Assembly: GCA_017528045.1 (NCBI GenBank)
Contig: JAFXPG010000005.1
Span: forward strand, 1 to 64,000
DNA: 64,000 nucleotides
Origin: Alphaproteobacteria bacterium
Lineage (GTDB): Bacteria > Pseudomonadota > Alphaproteobacteria > Rs-D84
Reading direction: 5' to 3'
In this document: in pieces, positions 41,991-52,002 of the stretch
Position numbering within the stretch: the stretch's first letter is position 1
Layout: the number at the start of each line of letters is the position of its first letter
Notes under the pieces: generated by a model
The model's database searches: none
What the model saw: the letters and a program-made list of their open reading frames with translations, nothing else
Told to the model about the DNA's origin: nothing
Position numbers and translations under genes: made by a program

Positions 41991-43541
41991 TTATTGAATC
42001 AAACCAGACAAGGAACTTACATCAAACCCAGCCGCTGCATCTGAAGCACCACCGCCACCTTTTACTTTATTCATTAATCCAGTGGCTACACTAGACAACG
42101 TTCCATTCATATCGTCTGTTTCTTCATTGCTGGTAGTTTTATTATCTTTTTCTACGGCTTCTTCAAGACGTTTTTGTATTGTTTTTATAGCTGTTTCTAT
42201 TGCTGTTTTTGCTCTTGCTTTTTGTGTTGATGTTGGATCTTCATCCATTGTTACACCAATCATTTGACCTGTGACTTTGCCACCAAAATGATCTATTAAG
42301 TTATCCAAAAATTTATCAACATCTTCTGCATCAAAATCTGCAAATAATTCTGTTGCATCTTTACCTTTTACTTTTTCATTTTTTGCTAGATCTTTACATT
42401 TTACATTCTTTACAGATATTATACTTGGCATGAAAGTATCTATTGTTAATTTATCTGTGTTATTGACACCGGCCGTTTTTAAACATTTTTGCAAATCTTT
42501 TAAAGCATCTTCTTCTATCTTAGCAGCAGCTTTAACAGCATCGCCTTCTTTTTTATCTTTCTTAAGATTTTTTAAAGCTTCACCCAATTTACCGTTAATC
42601 AAACTGTTACCCAAAATACCAACACCGGCACCAACACCTACCGCTATGGCACCACCTTTGACTCGTTTAGAAGAAGCCGATTTTTCTGCATCTAATTTAG
42701 CTTGGTCTTCTTCGCTGTTTAATGCGTTCGCTCTGTATAATGATGCATAATTTCCACTTGTTATACCCACATTTTCATCATCATACAGCCCCATATCTGC
42801 TTTATCTAATATCTCTTCGCTTTCTATACCTGGTTTCATTCCTAATGCTTCTTTGCGTTCTTTCAAATCTTTTGCTAATGCAATATATTCACTTTTTAAA
42901 GATTGCAATTTTTCATCATTACCACCCGGTAATTCTATTGGATCGGGGCCACCTTTGAATGATTTACCGTCTGTATATTTACAACGGAATGTGGACAGGT
43001 ATGCTTTCATATCTGCTTCGGCATCTTTATCTGCTTTTTGTTCAGATAATCCCATTGCTAATTCCATACCACCAATTCCCATAGCCGCAGTAGTTGCAGC
43101 AGTCAAAGTTCTGTTTGCCAATGATTGTTCGTTTTCTTTTGCTGCTTTGTATTTATCTTCTGCTTCTTTTATTTTCTTTTCTTGGGCTGCTTTTTCTGCT
43201 GCTAGTTGTTCTGGTGTTTTTTGTTCTGATTTTGTTTTATCATCACCTTTTTTATCAGCAGCAGTATCTGTTTTGCAAGTTTTAGCGTCTTTTGCAAGAT
43301 CTTTAATTTTTTGTTCTTGTTCTTGTCTTGTTTCAGCAGAAATATCTTTGTATTTATCTGCTTGTGATATTTCATTAAAACCAGTTTTTAATCCAATGAC
43401 GGCAGAATCAATACTGTCAGCATGTGTTATTTGTTCTTCTATGACATTATCTATATTGAATTGATTTTCTGCATCATCAGCAAACACAGCCAAAGGCATA
43501 CATAATAACAAGGCCAATAAAAATTTACGGTTCATAATCAC
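41991..43541 (-). CDS. Secreted protein of the Cys-rich operon, fourth gene
   Basis: A 516-residue exported protein; signal peptide at residues 1-22 (MNRKFLLALLLCMPLAVFA after an initial MI). A Lys/Glu/Ala-rich coiled coil lies at about 75-140 (EQLAAEKAAQEKKIKEAEDK). A Gly-rich hydrophobic segment (GGAIAVGVGAGVGILGNSLI, about 294-313) may enter a membrane. Few cysteines (for example LQKCLK, VKCKDL). The end is Gly/Ser-rich (GGGGASDAAAGFDVSSLSGL), as in the protein at 1983. No family recognised. Its start overlaps the upstream stop. Confidence 0.7.
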   Translation of the reverse strand: MIMNRKFLLALLLCMPLAVFADDAENQFNIDNVIEEQITHADSIDSAVIGLKTGFNEISQADKYKDISAETRQEQEQKIKDLAKDAKTCKTDTAADKKGDDKTKSEQKTPEQLAAEKAAQEKKIKEAEDKYKAAKENEQSLANRTLTAATTAAMGIGGMELAMGLSEQKADKDAEADMKAYLSTFRCKYTDGKSFKGGPDPIELPGGNDEKLQSLKSEYIALAKDLKERKEALGMKPGIESEEILDKADMGLYDDENVGITSGNYASLYRANALNSEEDQAKLDAEKSASSKRVKGGAIAVGVGAGVGILGNSLINGKLGEALKNLKKDKKEGDAVKAAAKIEEDALKDLQKCLKTAGVNNTDKLTIDTFMPSIISVKNVKCKDLAKNEKVKGKDATELFADFDAEDVDKFLDNLIDHFGGKVTGQMIGVTMDEDPTSTQKARAKTAIETAIKTIQKRLEEAVEKDNKTTSNEETDDMNGTLSSVATGLMNKVKGGGGASDAAAGFDVSSLSGLIQ

Positions 43542-45295
43542 TACGATTGTCCTTCGTTATCTGATGTGCTGCATTCAGGTTTATATTTTTCAGCAACTGT
43601 ATTAAATGCAGATATCAATTTATTAACATCGGCAATAAAATCTTTTTCTGCGGCCATTTGCAATTTTTGTTGTTCACGTTCTATTTTATTTTTTGATAAA
43701 CATTTACCTTCTACAACTTCATATTTATCTGGATTTTTACATTCAGCAGATTCACATTGTTTAGTTTCAGAATTAAATTTTCCTTTGGATGCACGTTTAT
43801 CTTTCGGGGTGCATTCAGAACCTGGTACAGTATCGCAAGTTTTTGTTTCTTCATTATATTTTGTGTTTGCCGGACAATTTTCATCACTGTCGATAATACA
43901 TTTTTTTAATTCTTTATCAAAGAAATAACCATCAACAGTTTTTGGACAAATACAAGTGGAAGTTTCTCCACGAATTACCCATTTACCTTTTTCTTTTTTT
44001 TCGCAAGCTTCTTTTAATGATTTTTCATCATCATTCAATTCATTATCATTTATAACACAAGATTTATTATCTTTGCTTTTTGTATATTTAGGTAAACAAT
44101 TGTATATAATACATGTTATTTTCTTTTTACCATTGATAGATTTTTCGTCTGTTGTTGTACTGGAAATATTATCTGTTTTTATGCTATCACATTTTTGTTC
44201 CCATTCGCTGATGGCAGTATTAATTTTATCGTTAACACTAAGTAAGTTTTCTGGAATAGAAATAGAAGCACCGATTTTCATATTTTGTTTACTAGTGTTT
44301 ATTTCATCAATAATTTTCTTAGAACCATCATCCTTGACAGAGTATTTTTTTCCATCTGAACTAAGGCATTCTGTTTCTCCTTTTGGCATTTTTTTGCCAT
44401 TACATAAACATCCTTTTTTTTCATCCCATGTTCCGTTTCTGCCACCACACCTGTCTTTTTCGTTTTCGCGTTCTTGTTCTTTTTGGCGTTGTTTTTCTTC
44501 TTCTGTCGGCTCACAAGATTTACGGTTGTTTGAAACTTGTAAATCATCACGACCACAGGATCTTATATAACATGTTATTTTAGACTTTCCTTTACCAGCA
44601 GGTACTGCTTCTGGATCTGACACCGCATTTGAGAATGTTTTTTTTACAACACTTGCACAAGCATTTTTCCATTGATCAATAAGTGGTTTTAATTCATTAT
44701 AATCTGAATCATTATATGTTATGCTGTCACCAACACTGATATTGTCTTTACTGCTGATAATTTCTGCTTTTGTTTCTTTTAAATTATCTTCTTGTTTTTG
44801 TTGCTGTTTTTCTTCTTTCTTTTGTTCTTTTGCTGCACGATCCAATTGTCTTTCATATTCTTTTGTCATTTCACACATTGAACCATCTTTTGATACTTTA
44901 TACTTTGAAGGATCTTTGCAATCTGCTATTACACAAGAAAAAATAGTATTAGAACCTTTTTCTATTTCTCTTGTTGTATAAGATTTTGCTGCACTTGAAG
45001 ATACTAGTACAGCTGACTTACATTGTTCTTTCCAATATTTAACAGCGTCACTTATTGCAACGTGATTTCGTATTTTATTTGTGTCAACAGAAAGAGGGTG
45101 TAAAACAAATATTGCTGCATCATCATGTGTGCCCCATATAAAACGATTTGCTTCCTTTTTTATACGTTCTGCTTCTTCTAATATTTCTGGGGAATCTGGT
45201 TGTAATAAATTGTTTGCCATACCAGCAAATACATCAAAAGGCATTGATGTCAATGCCAGGAATATTGTTGATAAAAATAAAAACTTTTTTTGCAT
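43541..45295 (-). CDS. Secreted protein with three Cys repeats, third gene of operon
   Basis: A 584-residue exported protein with signal peptide MQKKFLFLSTIFLALTSMPFDVFAG. It contains three copies of a domain of roughly 75 residues with the order W-x(2-4)-C, then a Ser/Lys-rich loop, ITC-x-I-x2-C and Y-x-x-S-x(4)-SC (KEQCKSA / SCVIADC; KNACASV / TCYIRSC; EQKCDSI / TCIIYNC). The first two repeats are joined by charged coils (EEKQQQKQEDNLKE, EEEKQRQKEQERENEK). A Cys-rich tail with short EGF-like elements (CPANTKYNEETKTCDT) follows. Unknown function; likely a surface or periplasmic disulfide protein. Confidence 0.75.
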   Translation of the reverse strand: MQKKFLFLSTIFLALTSMPFDVFAGMANNLLQPDSPEILEEAERIKKEANRFIWGTHDDAAIFVLHPLSVDTNKIRNHVAISDAVKYWKEQCKSAVLVSSSAAKSYTTREIEKGSNTIFSCVIADCKDPSKYKVSKDGSMCEMTKEYERQLDRAAKEQKKEEKQQQKQEDNLKETKAEIISSKDNISVGDSITYNDSDYNELKPLIDQWKNACASVVKKTFSNAVSDPEAVPAGKGKSKITCYIRSCGRDDLQVSNNRKSCEPTEEEKQRQKEQERENEKDRCGGRNGTWDEKKGCLCNGKKMPKGETECLSSDGKKYSVKDDGSKKIIDEINTSKQNMKIGASISIPENLLSVNDKINTAISEWEQKCDSIKTDNISSTTTDEKSINGKKKITCIIYNCLPKYTKSKDNKSCVINDNELNDDEKSLKEACEKKEKGKWVIRGETSTCICPKTVDGYFFDKELKKCIIDSDENCPANTKYNEETKTCDTVPGSECTPKDKRASKGKFNSETKQCESAECKNPDKYEVVEGKCLSKNKIEREQQKLQMAAEKDFIADVNKLISAFNTVAEKYKPECSTSDNEGQS

Positions 45296-45406
45296 ACTCT
45301 TGTAATACCAATCGCTCTTTCTTAGAAAGGTAATTTTATATTTGTTGGAGGTGTTAATCCACTTGAACCAAATCCCGCACCTTGCATCAATTTTTAGTTA
45401 TGTTTC

Positions 45407-47122
45407 TTAGTTAGTCACAGAAGACACAACTGCACTAGCACCCCCAGTTTCAATGGCTGCTACTCCATCTACTCCATTTTTAATTAAATTTCCTGCACCA
45501 TCAAGTAAGTTTCCTGCGGAGTCAACTAAGCCTCCTGCGGAGTCAACAACGTCAGTTGCGACGTGAACTACTTCTTGTGCGCCTTTGCCAACTTTTCCAA
45601 CGTTTTCGCCAAGATTACCAACAGTATTACCCGCTTGATCCACTACTTCAAAAACAGTTCCAGTAGCATCTGTTACCATGCCTTCGGTTGTTTGTATAGC
45701 TTGTCTGCCTTGTTTCAAGGTTTCATTACCTTCTTTTAATATTTCATTACCTGTATGCAGGTCTTCTTTTAAATTCTTTCCTGCTGCTTGAATTTGTTCA
45801 TGGGCTTCTTTTTGAGCTTGTTTCAAATCCTCTTTTCCTTGTCTTACAGCTTTACCAACAGATTCACATTCGCCATCAACAACAATACCGCCATCTTTCA
45901 GACATTCTTTCTTTAATGCTTTCTTGGCTTTTTGGGTATCTAATGCACGACCAATTGCACCAGATGTTACTAAACCGGCCGCTGTTCCAAGACCCGAACC
46001 CAACATAGCAGAGCTGGCCGCCGTTTGTGCACGTGTTTCACGATATGCATTTTCTTTATATGTTGTTGCATTTATACCAAAGAATTCTTGCATACATACA
46101 AATGTATCACCGGCATACATATTACGTGATGCCATTGGGACAATTTGTTCATCACCTGCAAAGAATTGTACATTATATACACAATCAAAACTGCGTTCAT
46201 CAAATGATGCACCCAGATGTTCACATTGTTTACGCATTAAATCACGTAATTCGTACATATGTTCTTCATCTTTTTTGACTTCTATTTCTGCAACTTCACG
46301 TAATTTACCAATTACTGTTCCAAAACGTGATGCCAACCCAGAATCTTGTTCAACACATTCTTTTGCAACAGATGCACAATTTTGAATTGCACGGTCTGCG
46401 TTTTGTTTACCCAAACATTTATTAAATGTTGTTCCACATTCAGAAACTATACATTTATTATAAGCATTACCGCAATCTATGACATTTGAATAAGATGATA
46501 ATTTTACATTTAAATCACGATCTGCTTTGATTTCATTTGTAAATAATTTAAATTCTTCACCTGTGCATTCTAAATCACGTCTACATTTGTTAAATTTATC
46601 ACCCATAATGGTGTCGCCATCTAATGCACATTTTGTGAAATCTTTACCACATTCAGCCTGCATACATTTACGCAAGCCTGTATCACATGGGTTTTTACCA
46701 GTAGCCGCCGCAACATTTTGTCTGGCTTGATAAGCAGATGTGTTTTCTTTGGCTTGTAATGCTGCATTTTGTTGACGTATTTGGTCTGCCAAATTATCAA
46801 AACCACCATCAAAAGACGAATCGGATGAAGATGATAACATACTGCCAAATTTATCTGATTTATCTGCTATTTCTGGTTCTTCATATGTTGTTGATGGTGC
46901 CGATGATGTTGTTGACGTTGTGTTTATTTCTGACGTTGAAGTTGCTGTTTCAGAAACCGTTGGTATTGATGATGTAACAGTCTTTCTGGCTGCTGCAACA
47001 GGTGTTCCACGTGAAATAGATGCACGTGCCGCGTTTGCATCATTTGACATTAATAACACAGAAGCAATCACCATACATAATGGTGAAAACGCTATAAAAA
47101 ATTTACTGTTACTTCTTTTCAT
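45407..47122 (-). CDS. Secreted Cys-rich protein, second gene of operon
   Basis: A 571-residue exported protein. The signal peptide is MKRSNSKFFIAFSPLCMVIA through about residue 31 (SNDANA). A Thr/Ser-rich stretch (about 45-110) is followed by Cys modules CDTGLRKCMQAECGKDFTKC and CGNAYNKCIVSECGTTFNKC, near-repeats of each other, and later CASVAKECVE. A hydrophobic Gly/Ala segment near 370-390 (SAMLGSGLGTAAGLVTSGAIG) and a long helical tail of amphipathic repeats (ETLKQGRQAIQTTEG; AGGLVDSAGNLLDGAGNLIK) follow. Unknown function. Confidence 0.72.
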   Translation of the reverse strand: MKRSNSKFFIAFSPLCMVIASVLLMSNDANAARASISRGTPVAAARKTVTSSIPTVSETATSTSEINTTSTTSSAPSTTYEEPEIADKSDKFGSMLSSSSDSSFDGGFDNLADQIRQQNAALQAKENTSAYQARQNVAAATGKNPCDTGLRKCMQAECGKDFTKCALDGDTIMGDKFNKCRRDLECTGEEFKLFTNEIKADRDLNVKLSSYSNVIDCGNAYNKCIVSECGTTFNKCLGKQNADRAIQNCASVAKECVEQDSGLASRFGTVIGKLREVAEIEVKKDEEHMYELRDLMRKQCEHLGASFDERSFDCVYNVQFFAGDEQIVPMASRNMYAGDTFVCMQEFFGINATTYKENAYRETRAQTAASSAMLGSGLGTAAGLVTSGAIGRALDTQKAKKALKKECLKDGGIVVDGECESVGKAVRQGKEDLKQAQKEAHEQIQAAGKNLKEDLHTGNEILKEGNETLKQGRQAIQTTEGMVTDATGTVFEVVDQAGNTVGNLGENVGKVGKGAQEVVHVATDVVDSAGGLVDSAGNLLDGAGNLIKNGVDGVAAIETGGASAVVSSVTN

Positions 47123-47137
47123 TTTTTATTCATTCTT

Positions 47138-48007
47138 TTATTGTAAACGACTGCATGCTATGTCATGGAATTTACATAATTCACCAGCAACAACTTGTTC
47201 GTATTCATACCCAACTTCACATTTATTGCGCATGTTATTACGGCATACAGAATTTATACAATTTTCTTTTGCTGAATTATCACGACAAGATTCTATTGTT
47301 GATTCTAATGTTTGTTGACGTGCATTTTGATAAGCCAATACAATCTTTTGTAATATTTCATCAGCACTCTTTACCGCTTTATCACGTGCAGCAATCAAAG
47401 TTGAACGTATTTCAGATAAATATTCATCGCATCCAACATGAATAATTCCACAATCAGAAAATTGTTTATCAAAATCTTCATCCGATTCGCAATTTCTGTA
47501 ACCTGTAAGACAATGTTTTTCATTTATAATACATGCACTGATTTCTGTTGAACATGTGCTTTTTGTTTTTGCAGTGTTAACGTCTTTTGCCAATCTTGAA
47601 AAATCTGCAGCAATCCCAGCCGCTTTACAAGATTGTTCAATCAAAGAATCATAGTTATCTTCAACATCTTCAGATGTACAATCGGGCATTTTTTCCAGAC
47701 ATTTTTTTATTGTCCAAACATATCTTTCGCCAGGATCTTCCGGTGCTTTCTTTAATTCTTTGTCAGATATAGAATATTTTGCAGCGGACCCAGCAGATAC
47801 ACTTTTCATTGCCATTGATTTTTCTGGTTCACCAGCACTGCTTGAACCACAATACTGACAACGTGCAGCAGGGTTAGCACCAATATTTATAGCACACGAA
47901 GAATCTAAACATCTGATTAAATTGGCGGTTGAACATCCAGCACCGTACACAAAACCAGGTACAAATGCCAATAATGGTATAACAAAAAATAATATTTTAC
48001 GTTTCAT
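47138..48007 (-). CDS. Secreted Cys-rich protein, first gene of operon
   Basis: A 289-residue exported protein with signal peptide MKRKILFFVIPLLAFVPGFV (cleavage near residue 22). It starts with the module CSTANLIRCLDSSCAINIGANP then CQYC, and has many later cysteines (CLEKMPDC, CLTGYRNCES, CGIIHVGC, CRDNSAKENCINSVC). The order resembles that of the next gene, 15 nt downstream. AGAGAGA precedes the ATG. It is the promoter-proximal gene of a four-gene operon, divergent from the autotransporter. Confidence 0.72.
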   Translation of the reverse strand: MKRKILFFVIPLLAFVPGFVYGAGCSTANLIRCLDSSCAINIGANPAARCQYCGSSSAGEPEKSMAMKSVSAGSAAKYSISDKELKKAPEDPGERYVWTIKKCLEKMPDCTSEDVEDNYDSLIEQSCKAAGIAADFSRLAKDVNTAKTKSTCSTEISACIINEKHCLTGYRNCESDEDFDKQFSDCGIIHVGCDEYLSEIRSTLIAARDKAVKSADEILQKIVLAYQNARQQTLESTIESCRDNSAKENCINSVCRNNMRNKCEVGYEYEQVVAGELCKFHDIACSRLQ

Positions 48008-48142
48008 TTTCTCTCTTGAGTTCCATTATAACAAATTTTATAAATCTATGCAAAGAAAAAAACACTTATATATATGAAGTAAAAAGTCTGGACATAACAT
48101 TAATTTTTGTATTATAGTTTATCAAAAAGAGAGAATGCTTTT

Positions 48143-51100
48143 ATGAAATTTATAAGAATTTTTGCAGTTTTATGCTGTTTCTGCCCAGTTGTTTCTTTTG
48201 GGGCAGGTTCTGGTGATTTTCAAAATGCATCTCAATTATTAATGGCTGCACGTCGTGGAGATGTTCAAACTGTTCAATTTTTAATTAATTCAGGTGCAGA
48301 TATAAACTATACAGATTCTACCGGTTTGTCTTTGGTATGTACTGCAATGATGAATAATGATAAACGTGCAATTCAAATATTACAAATGTATGGGGCCGAT
48401 GCTTCAAAATGCGATAAACAAATAAAACAATACAGACAAAAATCAAAAGTTGCAGCAAAAGGTGAAGAATATAATTTCTTTAGTGGTTTATCTTCTTCTC
48501 ATATAATTGCTTTGTCTGCTGTTGCTGTGGCTGGTGTTATTGGTGGGGTTGCTTTATTAACCGATGGATTTAAAGCGAAAAACAGTAATTCACACAGTTC
48601 TTCTGGTGGATCACATTCTGGTGGTGGTGGCGAAAGTGGTGGTGGCGACAGTGTCACAAAAGAATTTACAGTTCCTTATGGACCGGCATATTTGACAACG
48701 GATGGAACAATAGATACGAATTTTGATTTGTCTCAGAATTTGAATACTTGGGGTTCTGATTCTGCGTCTGATTTAAGAAAGGCAGATTTTAATTATTTAA
48801 GAAACACTGTTGTTTTAGAAAATACAAAAATTTCTCCAGCAACAGCTGAAGGGTTAAACCCAATGTTGCAAAATTATTTACTGGTTATGCGTGGATATTA
48901 TCCTTTGGCCAGTGGTTATATGGGACAAAGTATTTTCAGAAATTCAAATAAAGAACCAGAATTACCAAAATCAAAAGATAAAGATGGAAATCCTTTAAAT
49001 GGGATGCCTGTGCGTGTAGCTTTAATTACAGGAAACAGTATAAATCCTGCTGGGTCTGCTGATTCTGCACAAGGAATTATGTATGCTGTAAATAATACAG
49101 AAACTTCTGCTACACCAATTGTTGATAAATATATAAATAATGATTTAAAATTCACAGATTCAACATTAACAGAATATACCGAAACAGAAAATTCTGGATA
49201 CGATTTTTCTGGTTCTGGTTCTGCATTTAATCCTTTTGCTGATGTTAATGATTCTGCGCTGGCAAAAATAGTTGCTGGTTGGGAAGGTAATGACAGAACT
49301 TATGCTGACTTATATGGTTTTGTTCCAAATGCTCAATTAGCAATTTACAGAACTGGTAACGGTAAATCATGGAAAACAATAGATTCTTGGGATACTAAAG
49401 ACGGAGTAGGTGTCTTTACTGATAATAACGGTGATGGGGTTTTATCTTTCATAGAAAACAAGACAAAAGATAAAATCTCTATAAATGGTAAAGAATATGA
49501 AATAGTATCTGCATTAAGTAATACAACAATAACAAATCCGACTTTGACTTTACAAAACAGTGCCTCACAAGATGTTGTATACAGATTGTCTTCCAATTCA
49601 AAAGTATTCATTGGTAAATGTGTAGATACTACAAATTGTAGAGATATTGCTTTGTATGTTGGAACAGATGGTGCGTGGTATGTTAATTCATTGGGTGGTG
49701 ACGATATAGATTCTGTTTATATGTTATCAGAAAAAAATCCAGATACAGGAAATAATATATATAGTTATAAGAGCCTACCAAGTTCTTCAGACTCAATTAT
49801 ATATAATAATTTTGATGCTATAGTTGCTGCTGTTGGTAACTCTTCTACTCCAGATGTCATTGCAAATACAAATGTTATACCAACATCAAGAAATGGTGAT
49901 TATATTAATGTAAAAACTTTCACAAAAGCTGCAGCCATTTCAGGAGCAAAAATTTTAACAGATTTTTATTCTGCTTCTATCAATAATTATTATGGGGGTA
50001 ATCAAGGCAGCACAACGAATAATTTATTTAATAATTATAATATAAAAAAACCAATGTTGATTATGCCTGCAGGAGATTATATTTTTGTTGATAAAACAGG
50101 CAGTATCGTTAATTATGATACATTAGATGCTACTTTTGAAAATTATGCACCTATGCTTTATGGAAATAATTTAAAGCATAATTTTATGACAGTGGTTGCG
50201 GTTAATTATTCAAGTGGAACAAGTGATGTTACTTCTGCTTCTGGGGTTATATCTGGTAAAGTAGGTTTGTCTGAATGGTTAAATACAGATAATAATAGAT
50301 ATGTATCTCGTAAGTGTGGTATAGCCGGTGTTGGAAATGTTGCGTCTGGAATAGATCCATGGTGTTTTGCTGCATCTGGTCCAACTGCCGAAATGGCTAC
50401 TGCATCAGCAGCTGGTGCTGTTGCTGCTGTAAAATCTGCCTTTGATTATATGTCGAATGATCAGATATTTACTCTATTAGCTTTGACTGCAGACGGTCCA
50501 TGGTTGCATGCTGATACAAGTGGAACAGTGTTTTCAACAGATTCTTTGGTGTCTTATTTACAGTCTATGTATAATTTGCCTTTGGAATATGATATTTCAA
50601 ATGTCAGCAGTTCAGAATATTTGGATATGTTCAAAGATGTATATGGATATGGTTTAATTAATTTGGAACGTGCTATTAAACCTGGATATTCTGTATATTA
50701 TTATAATGGAAATACTGGAAGTATTGTTTCAACAACAGGTGATGCAAATAAAGTTTGGGGGGATATCAGTTCTTCATCATCATCTTCTTCTGGGCGTTCA
50801 TCGCGTGCTTTGTCTTTATCTGGTCGCAATTCTATAACAATTTCTTACTATGATATTATTGAAAGTGCAGATGGTAATTTATCTTTACCTCGTGTTTGGA
50901 CAAATACCATTTCTTTAAAAGATAATACTTCAAAACATGGATTGTATATGGGGGATGTATTGGGTGAGTTTGAAATAGATTCAACAAATAAGCATACAAA
51001 CCAAATTGGAAATTTAAGATTTGATATGTCCATGTCAGATCGTGCATATAATGATAATTTAAATGGTTTAGATAATTTAAGTATAACATTTACAAATGAT

Positions 51101-51943
51101 AAATTTGATTTTAATGCAAATTATCAACATTATTTAACTGATGGTCAATCCAGATTTAATGGTCGTGCAAATAGTTTGTTATCTTTGGCTTCTAATACTG
51201 TTTCTTCTGGTGCTGTATATAAGTTCGGTAATTTTGGTTTTGGTTCACGTGCTTTCTTTGGAAATATTACAGATGAATCTTTATTGGAATCGGACCCTGC
51301 CATTTCCAGTCAATTTGAACCTGGACGTTTAGGGTTTGTAAATGGTGTATCTTTTGATACCAGATATAATAATGATAAAATTGGTTTAGATTTATCTTTT
51401 GGAACAATGCATGAAAACAATACTGTATTGGGGGCAATTTCTTCTGGTTTATTATCTTTGAATGGTGCAGATACTCAATATATGGATGCGGTTGCGGTAT
51501 ATAACCCAACAGAAAATGTAAAATTGTCTTTGCGTGGAACTTTTGCAAATACCAAAGCAAATGTTGATGGCGGAATAATTTCTGAATTTTCAAGTATTAA
51601 ATCAAATGCTTTTGCTTTTGGGGTTGATGTTGGTGGATTCAGTTTTACTGCCGCTATGCCTTTGGCAACAGTAAGTGGGCGTATGGGATATGGTTATGCA
51701 GATTTCAATGTTGTTGAAAATAATGGAAAATATTCTGTTGTTATGGGAAATGCACATACAGAATACATAGATTTATCACAAAATAAACGTGAATTAAGAT
51801 TCACAACGAATTATAAAAAATCTGTTGGTAAATTTACTGATGCTGGCTTAGGTTTCATATATAGAATTAATCCAAATAATACAGATACTTTTGGAAATGA
51901 GTCTGTATTTATGTTTAAAATCCATCACAGAATGGGAATATAA
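48143..51943 (+). CDS. Autotransporter with ankyrin repeats and degenerate subtilisin-like domain
   Basis: A 1266-residue surface protein. Signal peptide (1-21), two ankyrin-type repeats (about 30-90: LLMAARRGDVQTVQFLINSG, GADINYTDSTG), a hydrophobic Ala/Gly segment (121-140) and a Gly/Ser linker. Residues about 285-780 resemble an S8 subtilase, but the catalytic sites seem lost: RVALITGNSI instead of the Asp box, NDSALAKIVAG (369-379) instead of HGTHVAGIIAG, MPAGD (641-645) instead of AAGN, and TAEMATASAAG (748-758) instead of GTSMAAPHVAG. A Ser-rich hinge near 878 leads to a beta-barrel translocator. ATG 48143 has AGAGAGA upstream. Confidence 0.78.
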   Translation: MKFIRIFAVLCCFCPVVSFGAGSGDFQNASQLLMAARRGDVQTVQFLINSGADINYTDSTGLSLVCTAMMNNDKRAIQILQMYGADASKCDKQIKQYRQKSKVAAKGEEYNFFSGLSSSHIIALSAVAVAGVIGGVALLTDGFKAKNSNSHSSSGGSHSGGGGESGGGDSVTKEFTVPYGPAYLTTDGTIDTNFDLSQNLNTWGSDSASDLRKADFNYLRNTVVLENTKISPATAEGLNPMLQNYLLVMRGYYPLASGYMGQSIFRNSNKEPELPKSKDKDGNPLNGMPVRVALITGNSINPAGSADSAQGIMYAVNNTETSATPIVDKYINNDLKFTDSTLTEYTETENSGYDFSGSGSAFNPFADVNDSALAKIVAGWEGNDRTYADLYGFVPNAQLAIYRTGNGKSWKTIDSWDTKDGVGVFTDNNGDGVLSFIENKTKDKISINGKEYEIVSALSNTTITNPTLTLQNSASQDVVYRLSSNSKVFIGKCVDTTNCRDIALYVGTDGAWYVNSLGGDDIDSVYMLSEKNPDTGNNIYSYKSLPSSSDSIIYNNFDAIVAAVGNSSTPDVIANTNVIPTSRNGDYINVKTFTKAAAISGAKILTDFYSASINNYYGGNQGSTTNNLFNNYNIKKPMLIMPAGDYIFVDKTGSIVNYDTLDATFENYAPMLYGNNLKHNFMTVVAVNYSSGTSDVTSASGVISGKVGLSEWLNTDNNRYVSRKCGIAGVGNVASGIDPWCFAASGPTAEMATASAAGAVAAVKSAFDYMSNDQIFTLLALTADGPWLHADTSGTVFSTDSLVSYLQSMYNLPLEYDISNVSSSEYLDMFKDVYGYGLINLERAIKPGYSVYYYNGNTGSIVSTTGDANKVWGDISSSSSSSSGRSSRALSLSGRNSITISYYDIIESADGNLSLPRVWTNTISLKDNTSKHGLYMGDVLGEFEIDSTNKHTNQIGNLRFDMSMSDRAYNDNLNGLDNLSITFTNDKFDFNANYQHYLTDGQSRFNGRANSLLSLASNTVSSGAVYKFGNFGFGSRAFFGNITDESLLESDPAISSQFEPGRLGFVNGVSFDTRYNNDKIGLDLSFGTMHENNTVLGAISSGLLSLNGADTQYMDAVAVYNPTENVKLSLRGTFANTKANVDGGIISEFSSIKSNAFAFGVDVGGFSFTAAMPLATVSGRMGYGYADFNVVENNGKYSVVMGNAHTEYIDLSQNKRELRFTTNYKKSVGKFTDAGLGFIYRINPNNTDTFGNESVFMFKIHHRMGI

Positions 51944-51949
51944 TTAATC

Positions 51950-51977
51950 TTGACTTGTTTATAATTTATTTTAGAAT
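51950..51977 (+). promoter_or_regulatory. Promoter for the 147-aa gene
   Basis: TTGACT (51950-51955), 16-nt spacer, TAGAAT (51972-51977). TAAGGAAA precedes the ATG at 52003. Confidence 0.6.
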
Positions 51978-52002
51978 ATTTCCCCGCTATTAAGGAAATA
52001 TA

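Noticed and set aside
42853..43464. 203-codon plus-strand frame
   Set aside because: Antisense to the secreted protein at 41991-43541; Ser/Ala/Cys/Phe composition mirrors the Lys/Glu/Ala coding strand and there is no start signal.
45322..45387. 21-codon minus-strand ORF between two secreted-protein genes
   Set aside because: The peptide MQGAGFGSSGLTPPTNIKLP plus F resembles the Gly/Ser end of a secreted protein, but it has no ribosome binding site; it may be a leftover of a gene end, not a gene.
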